A stretch of DNA of 64,000 nucleotides from Acidiferrimicrobium sp. IK (GCF_025499425.1 NZ_JAIMCB010000017.1:1-64000); one strand, 5' to 3'. Numbered from the stretch's first letter, positions 7,943 through 16,908 are shown. Made by a program: numbers and translations. The notes: generated from the letters alone by a model not told the origin.

Positions 7943-8886
7943 GACGTGGCCTCCGCCCATCCGGCCAGATGGGAACGAGTCGAGCGAAGCGTGGGGATGT
8001 GGCCGGTGCCCCCCCGCCCCTGAAGGGACAGCGAGGCCGCCGCGCCGCCCAGGCGGGCGGCGGTGAGCAGGTCGTCGCCGCAGGCCAGGCGGCCGGCCAC
8101 GGTGCCGATGAACACGTCGCCGGCCCCGGTCTGGTCCACCAGGGCGGGCGGCGGAACGGCCGGCAGACGCTGCGTCCCCCTCGCGTCGGCGATGACCACC
8201 CCGTTCGCACCGCAAGTGACGGCCGCGGCCCGCGCTCCCAGCGCCAGGCAGGCGGCGGCGGCCTCCGCCGGGTCGGAAAGCCCGAGGAGCTGAGAGGTCT
8301 CACCCGGGCAGGCCGGGGACACCACGGCCGCGGACCGCGCCAGCCGCGACAGGTGGGCGCCGGCCGCTTCCGGGGTGGTCAGCCGCGGGCGGTAGTTCGG
8401 GTCGTAGACGAAGCGGCCACCGCGCCGGTTGACCGCCTCGGCCAGGTGCGCGACCGCCTCCGCCGATGACGCGGACAGGCTGCAGGTGATCCCGCTGGCT
8501 ACGACCACCGCGGCGTCCGCCACGCCGGTGCGGTCCACGTCAGCCGGGCTCAGGGTCGAGCCCGCGCTGCAGGCCCGGGCGTAGCAGAACTGACGGTCGC
8601 CGCTCGGGTCGGCGGACACGAAGTAGACGCCGTGCTGACCCTTCACCCGGCGGATCAACGAAGCGTCGATCCCGAGCTCGGCGACCCGGCGGACCAGCCC
8701 GTCGCCGAGCTCGTCGTCGGGCACCAGCGCCAGTAGCGCGGTGCGAGCCCCGGCGGCTGCGGCCGCAGCCGCGGCGTTGAGGGCGTCGCCAGAGAATCCC
8801 ACCCGCGCCGGGCCGGGTCTGTCGAGTGCTTCGTCGCTCGACACCTCTACCAGGACCTCTCCCATGACCAACACGTCGGGGGTCAC
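7939..8886 (-). CDS. kdgK: PfkB-family sugar kinase, probable 2-keto-3-deoxygluconate kinase
   Basis: 315 residues with ribokinase-fold features: an N-terminal beta strand and [10 protein letters not shown], substrate-binding region [18 protein letters not shown], and the C-terminal PfkB signature [17 protein letters not shown] with catalytic Asp. In the operon it sits between two dehydratases that yield 2-keto-3-deoxygluconate and upstream of nothing else that could phosphorylate it, so KDG to KDPG is the natural role. The GTG start (8886) and the stop are both in 4-nt overlaps with neighbours. PfkB kinases are hard to assign on sequence alone; context carries the call. Confidence 0.85.
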   Translation of the reverse strand: MTPDVLVMGEVLVEVSSDEALDRPGPARVGFSGDALNAAAAAAAAGARTALLALVPDDELGDGLVRRVAELGIDASLIRRVKGQHGVYFVSADPSGDRQFCYARACSAGSTLSPADVDRTGVADAAVVVASGITCSLSASSAEAVAHLAEAVNRRGGRFVYDPNYRPRLTTPEAAGAHLSRLARSAAVVSPACPGETSQLLGLSDPAEAAAACLALGARAAAVTCGANGVVIADARGTQRLPAVPPPALVDQTGAGDVFIGTVAGRLACGDDLLTAARLGGAAASLSLQGRGGTGHIPTLRSTRSHLAGWAEATS

Positions 8887-10091
8887 CAGCTGTGCACCGT
8901 TCCGTCTCGGAGCCGGTTGACCGGAAGGTAAGCGGCCCGGTAGGGATACCGGGCCGCGGCCTCCTCGTCGATGTCAACCCCCAGCCCCGGCTCCTCGCCG
9001 GCCAGCAACGCGCCGTCCTCGAAGCGGTACGAGTGGGGGAACACCTCGTCGGTCTCGGCGCTGTGGGCCATGTACTCCTGCAAACCGAAGTTCGGTATGG
9101 ACACGTCCACGTGGAGGGCCGCAGCCAGGCAGACCGGCGACAGGTCGGTCGCGCCGTGGAATCCGGAACGGACGTGGTACAGCTCCGCTAGCCCCAGGAT
9201 CCGCCGCAGGTGGGTGATGCCCCCGCCGTGGGACACCGGCGTGCGCACGAAGTCGATGAGCTGCTCGCTGATCAGCTGCCGGCAGTCCCACACTGCGTTG
9301 AACACCTCGCCCACCGCGATCGGCGTGGTGGTGTGGCCGCGGATCAGCCGGAAGCCTTCCTGCAGCTCGGCGGGGACCGGATCCTCCATCCAAAACAGCC
9401 GGTACGGTTCCAGGTCCCGGCCGAGCCGGGCCGCCTCGATCGGCGTCAGCCGGTGATGCACGTCGTGAAGGAGATGGAAGTCGAACCCGTACTTGTCGCG
9501 TACCGCGGCGAACAGGTCCGGGATGTGGCGGAGGTAGGCGGCGGTGTCCCAGACCGTCTCGGGCGGCAAACCGGCGACCGCCGGCTCGTAGGGCTGGCCG
9601 TGCCCGCCCACACCGTAGATGCCGGCCACTCCGGGCACCCCAGCTTGGACCCGCACCGCTCGGTACCCGGCCCTCAGGTAGGCGCCCACCTGTTCGACCG
9701 CCTCGTCGACGGTCTCGCCGTTGGCGTGACCGTACACGGTGGCTGCGTCCCGGCATCGGCCGCCCAGCAGCTGGTAGACCGGCAGTGCGGCCGCCTTGCC
9801 CTTGAGGTCCCAAAGGGCCACGTCGACCGCGGCGATGGAGGTCATCGTCACCGGCCCCCGTCGCCAGTAGGCGCCCTTGTAGAGGTAGTTCCAAGTGTCC
9901 TCGATGCGGCCGGCATCGCGCCCGATCAGCAACGGGCAGACATGGTCGGTGAGGTAGGACGCCACCGCCAGCTCCCGCCCGTTCAACGTGGCGTCACCGA
10001 GTCCGACGAGCCCCTCGTCGGTGGTGAGCTTCAGGGTGACGAAATTGCGGCCCGGGCTGGTGACTATGACCCGAGCTTCGATGATCTTCAC
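8883..10091 (-). CDS. manD: D-mannonate dehydratase, enolase superfamily (ManD/RspA)
   Basis: 402 residues, typical of ManD. The residues known as catalytic in characterised ManD enzymes fall at exactly the same numbers here: Arg147 ([10 protein letters not shown]), Tyr159 (GIYGVGG), Asp210 and His212 (LLHDVHHRL). Further metal ligands lie in [10 protein letters not shown] and AVGEVFN. The enzyme removes water from D-mannonate (some members also D-gluconate) to give 2-keto-3-deoxygluconate in the cytoplasm. Start GTG at 10091 overlaps the upstream aldolase stop (GTGA). Together with the UxuB-like reductase it makes the glucuronate branch; UxaA makes the galacturonate branch. High confidence in family, good confidence in substrate because of the retained Arg147-Tyr159 pair. 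Confidence 0.92.
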   Translation of the reverse strand: MKIIEARVIVTSPGRNFVTLKLTTDEGLVGLGDATLNGRELAVASYLTDHVCPLLIGRDAGRIEDTWNYLYKGAYWRRGPVTMTSIAAVDVALWDLKGKAAALPVYQLLGGRCRDAATVYGHANGETVDEAVEQVGAYLRAGYRAVRVQAGVPGVAGIYGVGGHGQPYEPAVAGLPPETVWDTAAYLRHIPDLFAAVRDKYGFDFHLLHDVHHRLTPIEAARLGRDLEPYRLFWMEDPVPAELQEGFRLIRGHTTTPIAVGEVFNAVWDCRQLISEQLIDFVRTPVSHGGGITHLRRILGLAELYHVRSGFHGATDLSPVCLAAALHVDVSIPNFGLQEYMAHSAETDEVFPHSYRFEDGALLAGEEPGLGVDIDEEAAARYPYRAAYLPVNRLRDGTVHSW

Positions 10092-10690
10092 CGTCGGATC
10101 CCCGCGGCGTCAACAACCCCCCGCACCCGGCTCTCGATGTCACCGGCGGAGGTCAGGTCCGAGCCGACCCCTACTGCGAACGCACCGGCCTGCAGCCACA
10201 GCGGCACGTCCTCGAGGCGGATACCGCCGGTCGGAATGATCTTGGCCCCGGGAAGGACCGCCAGCAGCGACCGCAGCATGGCCGGGCCGCCCACATGGGC
10301 GGGGAACAACTTGGCCGCCCCGCGCCCGGCGGCGTCGGCGACCTCCGCAGGGGTGAAGCCCCCCTCGATGAACGGCACCCCGGTTCGGGCTGCCACCGCC
10401 CGGACCGTCGGGGCCGGATAGGGGCTGACGAGGAATCGGGCCCCCGCGGACACGGCCGTCTCGGCGTCAGCAGCGGTCACCACCGTGCCGGCGCCCACCA
10501 CCATCGCCCGGTTGCTGGCGACCGCCGCCACGGCGTCGGGCCACCCGGCTGTGGTCGCGGTCAACTCGACCACGCCGATCCCGGCGTCCGACAGCCGCTC
10601 GGCGACCGCGACGGCCTGCGCGGCGGTGGCCTCCCGGATCACCGGCAGCAAGACGGCCGCCGCGATGGCCTCGAGGGCGTCGGAGGTCAC
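10088..10690 (-). CDS. eda: 2-keto-3-deoxy-6-phosphogluconate aldolase
   Basis: 200 residues forming a class I KDPG/KHG aldolase barrel: [13 protein letters not shown] holds the catalytic Glu, [20 protein letters not shown] and FLVSPYPAP follow, and the Schiff-base Lys is in [19 protein letters not shown] is the phosphate-binding loop. It cleaves KDPG to pyruvate and glyceraldehyde 3-phosphate, the last step of the operon's pathway. GTG start at 10690 overlaps the isomerase stop by 4 nt. The TLRT motif of typical Eda is TATTAGW here, so 6-phosphogalactonate analogues could also be substrates. Confidence 0.9.
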   Translation of the reverse strand: MTSDALEAIAAAVLLPVIREATAAQAVAVAERLSDAGIGVVELTATTAGWPDAVAAVASNRAMVVGAGTVVTAADAETAVSAGARFLVSPYPAPTVRAVAARTGVPFIEGGFTPAEVADAAGRGAAKLFPAHVGGPAMLRSLLAVLPGAKIIPTGGIRLEDVPLWLQAGAFAVGVGSDLTSAGDIESRVRGVVDAAGIRR

Positions 10691-11445
10691 CGGCTCTGCT
10701 GAAGCCACGCGTGGTGAGGGTCGAAGTGGGGGATCATCTCCCGCCCGTCCCCCGCCATGACCCACAGGTAATAGAGCGAGTACCCCGGAGCGGCGACCAC
10801 CGGGTGGTAGCCGGACCGGATGGCGGCGGCGTCGTCGTTGCGCACGAAGAACGCCTCCTCGGTGCCGGCGTCGTCGTAGCGCAGCTGCACCCCGAACCCG
10901 CCGGCGGGGTCGACCTTGAACAGGTAGACCTCCTCGAGGCGGACCTCCTCGGGTGGGGCCTGCCGGTCGTGCTTGTGCGCCGGGTACGAGGACCAGTTCC
11001 CAGGCGGGTTGATGGTCTCGCCGAGCAGCAACCGGCCGGCGGAGTGCTCGGGCCCGAGGATGGTGCGTACCGACCGCGACCAGTTGGACTGGCCGACCTC
11101 CGCGATGCGCTGGTCTTCGGGGCCTATGACCCGAGCGGAACCGGCCGTCCCGTCACCCACCGCGGCGGACGCCACCGCGAGCTCCGCCGGACCCCGGGCG
11201 GTGAGCCGCAACGGGCATCCCGGAGGTGCGTACACGGTGTGGCCCGGCGCCTCAAACACGCTCTTGCGGCCCCCGGCCGGGACCGCATCCTTGCCTTCGA
11301 ACTCCACGTCGACCTCGCCGCTCAGGATGACCACGGCTGTCTCCTGCTCCGACGACTGCTCCCAGGATTGGCCGTCAGCCAGGTCGGCCAGGTCCAGCTG
11401 GATGATGTCGGTCTCCCGGCCTGGGGCCACCACTGTCTTCGTCAC
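10687..11445 (-). CDS. iolB: IolB-family isomerase (5-deoxyglucuronate isomerase-like)
   Basis: 252 residues, a bicupin of the IolB/KduI type. The family block INPPGNWSSYPAHKHD is intact, and the putative metal ligands are all present: His157, His159, Glu172 (EEVYLF) and His214 (SGYHPVVAAPGYSLYYLW). In inositol catabolism IolB turns 5-deoxyglucuronate into 5-dehydro-2-deoxygluconate, but no other iol gene is present here. The neighbours all act on hexuronates, and no UxaC uronate isomerase is encoded, so this protein may isomerise a hexuronate to its keto form, as has been proposed for the related KduI. That role is inference. It starts 52 nt after the permease gene and overlaps eda by 4 nt. 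Confidence 0.85.
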   Translation of the reverse strand: MTKTVVAPGRETDIIQLDLADLADGQSWEQSSEQETAVVILSGEVDVEFEGKDAVPAGGRKSVFEAPGHTVYAPPGCPLRLTARGPAELAVASAAVGDGTAGSARVIGPEDQRIAEVGQSNWSRSVRTILGPEHSAGRLLLGETINPPGNWSSYPAHKHDRQAPPEEVRLEEVYLFKVDPAGGFGVQLRYDDAGTEEAFFVRNDDAAAIRSGYHPVVAAPGYSLYYLWVMAGDGREMIPHFDPHHAWLQQSR

Positions 11446-11497
11446 GTAGGGTCCTTCCTTTCGGGGGGGATGGGGCGGGGGCGGGCCCCGCGTCCGG

Positions 11498-12376
11498 TCA
11501 TCCCGCGACCTCTTCTTTCATGCGGGTGACCAGCTGCGTCGGGTTCACGAAGCGCAGTGCGATGATCAGCAGCACCATCATCGACGCGGTGTAGATCACC
11601 GCCATGGAGTCGATGGACTGCTGCGCTCGAATGCCGGCCGAGAACACCGAGTAGTACAGCGCCACCACCAGCGTCTGGCTGCTCGGCCCGGCGGTCAGGA
11701 ACGTCAGGTCGAACATGCCGACGGTGCGCACCAGCACCAAGATCCCCGCCGCCAGCACGCCTGGTACGAGCAGAGGGGCCAGCACCCGAGTGAACACCGA
11801 TGTAGTGCGAGCCCCGCACATCCGGGCCGCGGCCTCGATCTTCGGGTCGACCTGCTCGATGAACGGCGTCATGGTGAGCACGACGAAGGGGACCGAGGGC
11901 ACCAGGTTGGCGAGGATGACACCTGACAGCCGGCCGGCCAGGTGAACCTTGTAGAGCAAGGTGGCCAGAGGGATGCCGTAGGTGATCGGCGGGATCAGCA
12001 CCGGAAGAAGGAACAGCAGCATGACCAGCTTCTTGCCGGGGAATTGCCTGCGGGCCAGCACGTACGAGGCCGGGACCCCGATGAGTACCGACACCACCAC
12101 CACGACCAGCGCCACCTCACCGGTCACCGTCATCAGCTGCGACAGGTTGAAGCTGCTCCAAGCGTCGGAGTACCAGTGGGTGGTGAGCCCCTGCGGCCAC
12201 CAACTCCCGAACCACCGGGTGGCGAACGAGTCGACCGCCACGGAGAAGATCACACCTGCCAGGCAGATGAAAAACAGCACGACCCCGCCCCACACCAACC
12301 AGGTCCCCGGCTTGGCGATGAGCCGGTGGCGGCTGCCGGTCTGGTCGTGGCCACCGGTCAGCGCGTCGGCGGCCAT
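11498..12376 (-). CDS. ABC transporter permease, PotC-like
   Basis: 292 residues with six predicted membrane segments: one near residues 27-51 and five more between about 85 and 285. The EAA-type loop is in EAAARMCGARTTSVFTRVLAPLLVPG (about 185-210), which docks on the ATPase. It is the second permease of a two-permease importer of the spermidine/putrescine-iron superfamily. Its ATG overlaps the TGA of the upstream permease by one base (TGATG), giving translational coupling. Substrate inferred from the operon: a sugar acid or uronide rather than a polyamine. Confidence 0.87.
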   Translation of the reverse strand: MAADALTGGHDQTGSRHRLIAKPGTWLVWGGVVLFFICLAGVIFSVAVDSFATRWFGSWWPQGLTTHWYSDAWSSFNLSQLMTVTGEVALVVVVVSVLIGVPASYVLARRQFPGKKLVMLLFLLPVLIPPITYGIPLATLLYKVHLAGRLSGVILANLVPSVPFVVLTMTPFIEQVDPKIEAAARMCGARTTSVFTRVLAPLLVPGVLAAGILVLVRTVGMFDLTFLTAGPSSQTLVVALYYSVFSAGIRAQQSIDSMAVIYTASMMVLLIIALRFVNPTQLVTRMKEEVAG

Positions 12377-13293
12377 CAGCCCTTACCTCCCGTGGAACCG
12401 CGGTACATCCGGCTGCGCCAGAACAGCACCACACCGATGATGACCAGCATGATGGCGGCCATGATCATGGATATCGCTGACCCCATCGAATAGTCGTACT
12501 GCTCGAAAGCGGCGTGGTATGCCGCGATCGAAATGACATGGGTGGCGCCCGAAGGGTCGCCGACCAGCTGAGCCGAAGGGAACACCGAGAAGGCCAGCAC
12601 GAACGACAGGCAGAACGTCATGGCCAGACCAGGTGACAGCAACGGCAGGGTGATGTGACGGAAGCGGTGCCACCAGCCTGCGCCGAGCGTGGCGGCGGCC
12701 CGCTCCAAGCTGGGGTCTATCCCCGAAAGGTAGGAGCTGATCAGGAGGAATGCGAACGGAAACCCGGTGATCACCAGCGAGAAAAACACACCCCAGTAGT
12801 TGTGGACCAGCCGCACCGGCTGGCTGACCAGGTGCAAGTCGACGAGGATCTTGTTCAGCCAACCAGCCTGTCCCAGGAACTCGAGTAGCCCCTCCGCGGT
12901 CAGGACCGTGCCGAGGGTGATGGGCACCACCAGCAGCGTCGTGAGCAGCCGCTTCCCCCTGAAACGGCCCCGCATCTTGTAGGCGATGGGCACCGACACG
13001 ACCACGTTGAACAGCGCGGCGGGGATCCCCAACCACAAGGTGATGCCGATGCTGCCGCGCAGGTACGGGTCCGAGAAGAACGTTCGGTAGTTCGCCAGCG
13101 CCCCTCCTCCGTGCTGGGGGCTGAACGAGAGCTGCAGCCCGTACAGGAAGGGGTAGAGGAAAAGCAGCAGCATGAACAGCACGCCCGGAGCGAGCAAGGC
13201 CAAGCTTCGATCGATACCCCGCTCGGCCAGCCGGTGCCGCAAAGAGGCCTTCCCCCGGCCCGGCAGGACGGTCACGCTCGGGGCGGTGGTCAC
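12376..13293 (-). CDS. ABC transporter permease, PotB-like
   Basis: 305 residues. A cytoplasmic N-terminal arm is followed by a first membrane segment at about residues 31-53 (LALLAPGVLFMLLLFLYPFL), an extracytoplasmic loop and five further segments. The EAA loop reads ERAAATLGAGWWHRFRHITLPLL at about 213-235. GTG start at 13293 overlaps the ATPase stop by 4 nt. It forms the membrane pore with the permease downstream. Confidence 0.87.
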   Translation of the reverse strand: MTTAPSVTVLPGRGKASLRHRLAERGIDRSLALLAPGVLFMLLLFLYPFLYGLQLSFSPQHGGGALANYRTFFSDPYLRGSIGITLWLGIPAALFNVVVSVPIAYKMRGRFRGKRLLTTLLVVPITLGTVLTAEGLLEFLGQAGWLNKILVDLHLVSQPVRLVHNYWGVFFSLVITGFPFAFLLISSYLSGIDPSLERAAATLGAGWWHRFRHITLPLLSPGLAMTFCLSFVLAFSVFPSAQLVGDPSGATHVISIAAYHAAFEQYDYSMGSAISMIMAAIMLVIIGVVLFWRSRMYRGSTGGKG

Positions 13294-14381
13294 GCCGCCG
13301 CCTCGGCGAGGGCGCCGGCTCCGTCGGCCGGGTAGATGAGCACCCGGCCGGCCGCGACAGCCAGCGGTGCCCGGTCGCCGGGGGCGAGGCGGGCCTCGGT
13401 CCGGAAGTAGACCGGCTCGCCGCTCGGGAGCCGACCCTGGACGCTCTGCTCCCGGCCGTGGTACTCCACCACCTCCACGACGACATCGAAGCGGTTCTCG
13501 CCGGTCTCCGACACCACCAGGTCCTCCGGCCTGATGGCCGCCACCGCCCGGCCGGAGGGCAAATCGTCTCGGGCTGTGCCCTCCAGCTGAATGCTGCCTC
13601 CGCCCACGGTGACCCTCTCACCGTCGCGGCGGCTCACCGGCAGCTCTATCAGGTTGCGGTACCCCATGAACCCGGCGACGTATCGGTTGGCAGGCTGGCA
13701 GTACACATCCTCCGGGGTGCCGACCTGCTGGACCCGGCCATCCCGGAGCACCACCAGCCGGTCGGCCAGCGACAGAGCCTCCTCTTGGTCGTGGGTGACA
13801 TACACCGTGGTGAGGCCAAGAGCCTGATGGAGTCGCCGGATCTCCATGCGCATCTCCAACCGGAGCTTGGCGTCGAGGTTGGACAGCGGCTCGTCCATGA
13901 CCACGACCGGCGGACGGATGACGATGGCCCGGGCGATAGCAACTCGCTGCTGCTGGCCGCCCGACAGCTGGGCGGGGAACTTGGCGACGTGCTCTTCCAG
14001 CTGGACCAGTCGGATGGCCTCGTCCACCCGGTGGGCCGCCTCCTTCTTGGGGACCTTGCGCATCTGCAGCCCGAAGCCGACATTGCGTCGCACCGACATG
14101 TGGGGAAACAGGGCGTAGTTCTGGAAAACCATCCCGATGTCCCGCCGTTCCGGGGGGAGCCCGTCGATGCGGCGTTCGTCTAGCCAGATGCTCCCGCCAC
14201 TGAGAGGAAGCAACCCGGCGAGGCAGTTGAGCGCGGTGGACTTGCCGCAACCCGACGCGCCGAGGAGTGCGATGAACTCACCGGCGTGGATGCTCAGATC
14301 CAGGTCAGCCAGAGCCGTCTGCCCCCCGAAGCGGCGGGTGACCCCTTCGAAGCGCAGCGTAGAAAAGCGCGGGTCCGACAT
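13290..14381 (-). CDS. ABC transporter ATP-binding protein (PotA/UgpC type)
   Basis: 363 residues. Walker A GASGCGKST at 41-49, Q-loop in MVFQNYALFPHMSV, signature LSGGQQQR, Walker B VVVMDEPLSNLDAK, and switch His in VTHDQEEA. A C-terminal TOBE domain from about residue 285 to the end (AIRPEDLVV onward) is the regulatory domain seen in carbohydrate and polyamine importers. It energises the adjacent permease pair and lies 3 nt downstream of the binding-protein gene, so all are co-transcribed. Confidence 0.9.
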   Translation of the reverse strand: MSDPRFSTLRFEGVTRRFGGQTALADLDLSIHAGEFIALLGASGCGKSTALNCLAGLLPLSGGSIWLDERRIDGLPPERRDIGMVFQNYALFPHMSVRRNVGFGLQMRKVPKKEAAHRVDEAIRLVQLEEHVAKFPAQLSGGQQQRVAIARAIVIRPPVVVMDEPLSNLDAKLRLEMRMEIRRLHQALGLTTVYVTHDQEEALSLADRLVVLRDGRVQQVGTPEDVYCQPANRYVAGFMGYRNLIELPVSRRDGERVTVGGGSIQLEGTARDDLPSGRAVAAIRPEDLVVSETGENRFDVVVEVVEYHGREQSVQGRLPSGEPVYFRTEARLAPGDRAPLAVAAGRVLIYPADGAGALAEAAA

Positions 14382-14384
14382 GGA

Positions 14385-15611
14385 TCAGGCCTTCGACTTC
14401 CCGCTGCCGACGCTGCGGTCCCAGATGTCGAACGCCTTGACCTGCTCGGGGGCCGGCAGGGACGTCTCCTTCGGGTACTGGGAGATCCACGACGAGTACT
14501 CCGGTCGCCCGTACTGGGCGATCACCTGCTGGCTGTGCTGGGGGGCCATGGACAGCGACACGCCGCTCACCGCGGGACCCGGATAGAAATACCCGTCGTC
14601 ATAGGCGATGGCCTGCTGCGAGGGCTGCAGCATCCACTGGATCAGGTCCAAGTCGGCCGAAAGTACGTCGGAGGAGACGCCCTTGGGGACCACCGCGTAC
14701 TGGGCGTCGGTCACCCAGTGCATCGGCTGCATCAGGGAAACCTTCACGTTGTTGGGCACGGTGCCGAGCACCCGCGGGTTGATGTCCCAGCCGGTGGTGG
14801 TGGCAATCATGTCTACACTGCCCGACGCCAGGTTCCTCATGGTCTCGGTAGTCCCCGACGGGTAATAGGAGATGTACTTGCCCAACTGCTGCAGGTACGA
14901 CCACGTCTTGGTCCAACCGTTGGTGGGGTCCTTCGGGTTGCTGTCTCCGAGGAGGTAGGGCAGCCCCATCAGCAGGGTCCGGCCCGGGCCCGAGTTGGTC
15001 GGGTCGGCGTACTGGAACTTGCCCGGGTGGGCCTGCGCCCACGACAGCAGCTCCTGAGGGGTCGAAGGCGGGTTCGGGACCTTCTGGGGGTTGTACTCGA
15101 GCAGCGGTCCCGACGGGTAGTACACCAGTTCGATGCCATAGCCTTGTGCCAATTGCTCCATGGCGGCTGCCGGCGCCAAGTAGTTCGCCATGAGGTTCGG
15201 GAATCGGGCGCTGTAGGTCGGCAGCAGGCTGGTCAAGAGATTGTTAGCGATCCCGGCCGACAGCCCGTCAGTGCCGGTGAGCACCAGATCGGTCTGCACC
15301 TGGCCGGCCTGCTGCTGGGCCTGCAGCTTGCCGGCCATGGACGGCGCCGGCGCCGACGTGTAGGTCACGTTGTTGACGATGTCGGGATGGGCCTTGATGA
15401 AGTTCTGGATCATCCCCTTCGTCAGCTGCAGGTTTCCGGCGATGTCCAGGATGTTCAGGGTCACCGGATGGGCTGGCTTGGCCGGGACCGACGCCGGGGA
15501 CTTGGCCGAGGTGGCCGTGCTGGACGGCGCCCCGGGCCCCCCACAGGCCGCTGCCACCATGCTCACGCCGGCGATCGATACGACGATCCTCGTATGCCTC
15601 ATTCTCCTCAT
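14385..15611 (-). CDS. ABC transporter substrate-binding lipoprotein
   Basis: 408 residues. A lipoprotein signal ends in VAAAC-GGPG, so the protein is anchored outside the membrane. The body is an extracellular binding protein of the polyamine/iron/sugar cluster, with repeated Trp/Tyr residues in WSYLQQLGKYISYYPSG and MQPMHWV that could stack on a ligand ring. The ATG at 15611 is chosen because it overlaps the TGA of the regulator gene (ATGA) and follows AAAGGAAG; a second ATG at 15602 with GAGGAGA before it is also possible. Context predicts a uronate, aldonate or small uronide ligand. Confidence 0.87.
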   Translation of the reverse strand: MRRMRHTRIVVSIAGVSMVAAACGGPGAPSSTATSAKSPASVPAKPAHPVTLNILDIAGNLQLTKGMIQNFIKAHPDIVNNVTYTSAPAPSMAGKLQAQQQAGQVQTDLVLTGTDGLSAGIANNLLTSLLPTYSARFPNLMANYLAPAAAMEQLAQGYGIELVYYPSGPLLEYNPQKVPNPPSTPQELLSWAQAHPGKFQYADPTNSGPGRTLLMGLPYLLGDSNPKDPTNGWTKTWSYLQQLGKYISYYPSGTTETMRNLASGSVDMIATTTGWDINPRVLGTVPNNVKVSLMQPMHWVTDAQYAVVPKGVSSDVLSADLDLIQWMLQPSQQAIAYDDGYFYPGPAVSGVSLSMAPQHSQQVIAQYGRPEYSSWISQYPKETSLPAPEQVKAFDIWDRSVGSGKSKA

Positions 15612-16657
15612 CTTCCTTTCCGGGACAACGGCTTTCGGCCGTCCCATTGGTTGCTCACCGGATGACCCGGAGGAGCGGTTGATGCTCGAACGATCAGCTG
15701 TGTTGGCACCGAGCGTTGGTGTTGGCCTCCGTCGGCGTCGCCGCGGCCGGCCAGCTGGTCCACCAACGACTCGACCGCGGCCCGGCCGCTCGCCTCGGTG
15801 GGCATGGCCACGGTCGTGAGGGACGGGGTGATCATGGAAGCCATCGCGATGTCGTCGAAGCCCACGACGCTGACGTCGTCGGGCACGCTCAGACCCCGCT
15901 GGTTGAGCCGGGACAACACCCCCAGGGCCATGAGGTCGTTGAAAGCCACGATGGCTCCCACCTCGGCAGCGATGGCGATGTCGGCCGCTTGCAGGCCGGC
16001 GTCGAAGTTCGGGGCGAACGGCCCAAGCTCAACGACCTCGACCCCAAAAGCCCGCGCCGCCAGTCGCAACCCTCGTCGTCGCTCCTTGTTGGACCACGAC
16101 GTGGGAGGCCCCGACAAGAACGCGCATCGGGTGTGGCCCAAGGCGGCCAGGTGTTGGACCGCTTGGCGGCTCCCATCAGCAGTGTCCATGAGGACCGCCG
16201 GCAAGTTGGCGTACCGTCGGTTCAATAGCACCAGTGGGGTGCTCTCGGAGACCCTCTTCAAGTCCGCATCACCCATCCTGGCCGAGCACACAATGACCCC
16301 ATCAACCTGCTTGGCCATGGCGTAAATCAACTCGGCCTCGAGGCGAGGGTCCTCTTCGCTGTCGGCGAGAAAGATGGCGTAGTCACTCTCCCGGGCCCGG
16401 GCTTGGATGCCTTTGACCACGGAAGGGAAAAAGGGGTTGGCCAGGTCGGGCACGACCACGCCGATGTTGGCCGTCCGGCCGGTAATGAGGCTGCGGGCCG
16501 CACGGTTGGGTCGGTAGCCCAGCGCGCGCGCCGCCTCCAGTACCCGCTCCCGGGTAGATGCCTGGACCAATTCGGGCATGGTGAACGACCTCGATACCGT
16601 CGATACCGACACCTCGGCTCGACGGGCCACGTCATGGACCGTGACTGCCAATTTCAC
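15608..16657 (-). CDS. LacI-family transcriptional repressor of the uronate operon
   Basis: 349 residues from the GTG at 16657. The N-terminal DNA-binding domain reads VTVHDVARRAEVSVSTVSRS with the hinge helix NRAARSLITGRT, then a periplasmic-binding-protein-like effector domain (IGVVVPDLANPFF onward). The GTG start has AAGGGGGGAG just before it; two ATG codons at 16681 and 16678 would add eight residues but have no ribosome site. As first gene of the operon it probably regulates itself and everything downstream through the palindrome at 16687-16696. The effector is expected to be a pathway intermediate such as KDG or KDPG (inference). Confidence 0.9.
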   Translation of the reverse strand: MKLAVTVHDVARRAEVSVSTVSRSFTMPELVQASTRERVLEAARALGYRPNRAARSLITGRTANIGVVVPDLANPFFPSVVKGIQARARESDYAIFLADSEEDPRLEAELIYAMAKQVDGVIVCSARMGDADLKRVSESTPLVLLNRRYANLPAVLMDTADGSRQAVQHLAALGHTRCAFLSGPPTSWSNKERRRGLRLAARAFGVEVVELGPFAPNFDAGLQAADIAIAAEVGAIVAFNDLMALGVLSRLNQRGLSVPDDVSVVGFDDIAMASMITPSLTTVAMPTEASGRAAVESLVDQLAGRGDADGGQHQRSVPTQLIVRASTAPPGHPVSNQWDGRKPLSRKGR

Positions 16658-16684
16658 CCTCCCCCCTTGCTCGGACATCATTCT

Positions 16685-16698
16685 TACAAACGTTTGCA
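16685..16698. promoter_or_regulatory. LacI-type operator upstream of the uronate operon
   Basis: The 10-bp perfect palindrome CAAACGTTTG (16687-16696) sits in the near-palindrome TACAAACGTTTGCA. A central CG with flanking AAA/TTT is the classical LacI/GalR-family operator. It lies 30-39 bp upstream of the preferred GTG start, where binding would block transcription start or early elongation of the entire operon. Confidence 0.75.
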
Positions 16699-16797
16699 GA
16701 AACTGTCAACTGCTTGTCGGAGCAGCGTGCAGCATGAAGCTCCGAGACAAGCCGGCGAGCGCCGACCGGGCAGTGGGCGGAGACCATCCCGTTGTAG

Positions 16798-16908
16798 GGT
16801 TCGACCGGCAACGTCGCTTTCAGCCAGCCGATCGTCGGCATGGCCGCCACCCCCGACGGGGGTGGCTACTACCTCACCGCGTCCGACGGTGGCATCTTCA
16901 ACTTCTAG
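16798..16908 (+). pseudogene. Remnant of a [11 protein letters not shown]-type repeat protein
   Basis: Reading from 16798 (just after an in-frame TAG) gives about 36 residues including [20 protein letters not shown] and [16 protein letters not shown] before a TAG at 16906. Secreted proteins of Acidimicrobiia and relatives contain many repeats of the form YGSTG...[28 protein letters not shown]; this is one and a half units of that kind. No start codon, signal peptide or further repeats remain, so it is a gene fragment. It lies next to a tRNA gene. Confidence 0.6.

Noticed and set aside
11498-15611. Spermidine/putrescine transporter (potABCD)
   Set aside because: Family resemblance is real, but all co-transcribed genes are for sugar-acid breakdown; the specific polyamine call is not supported.
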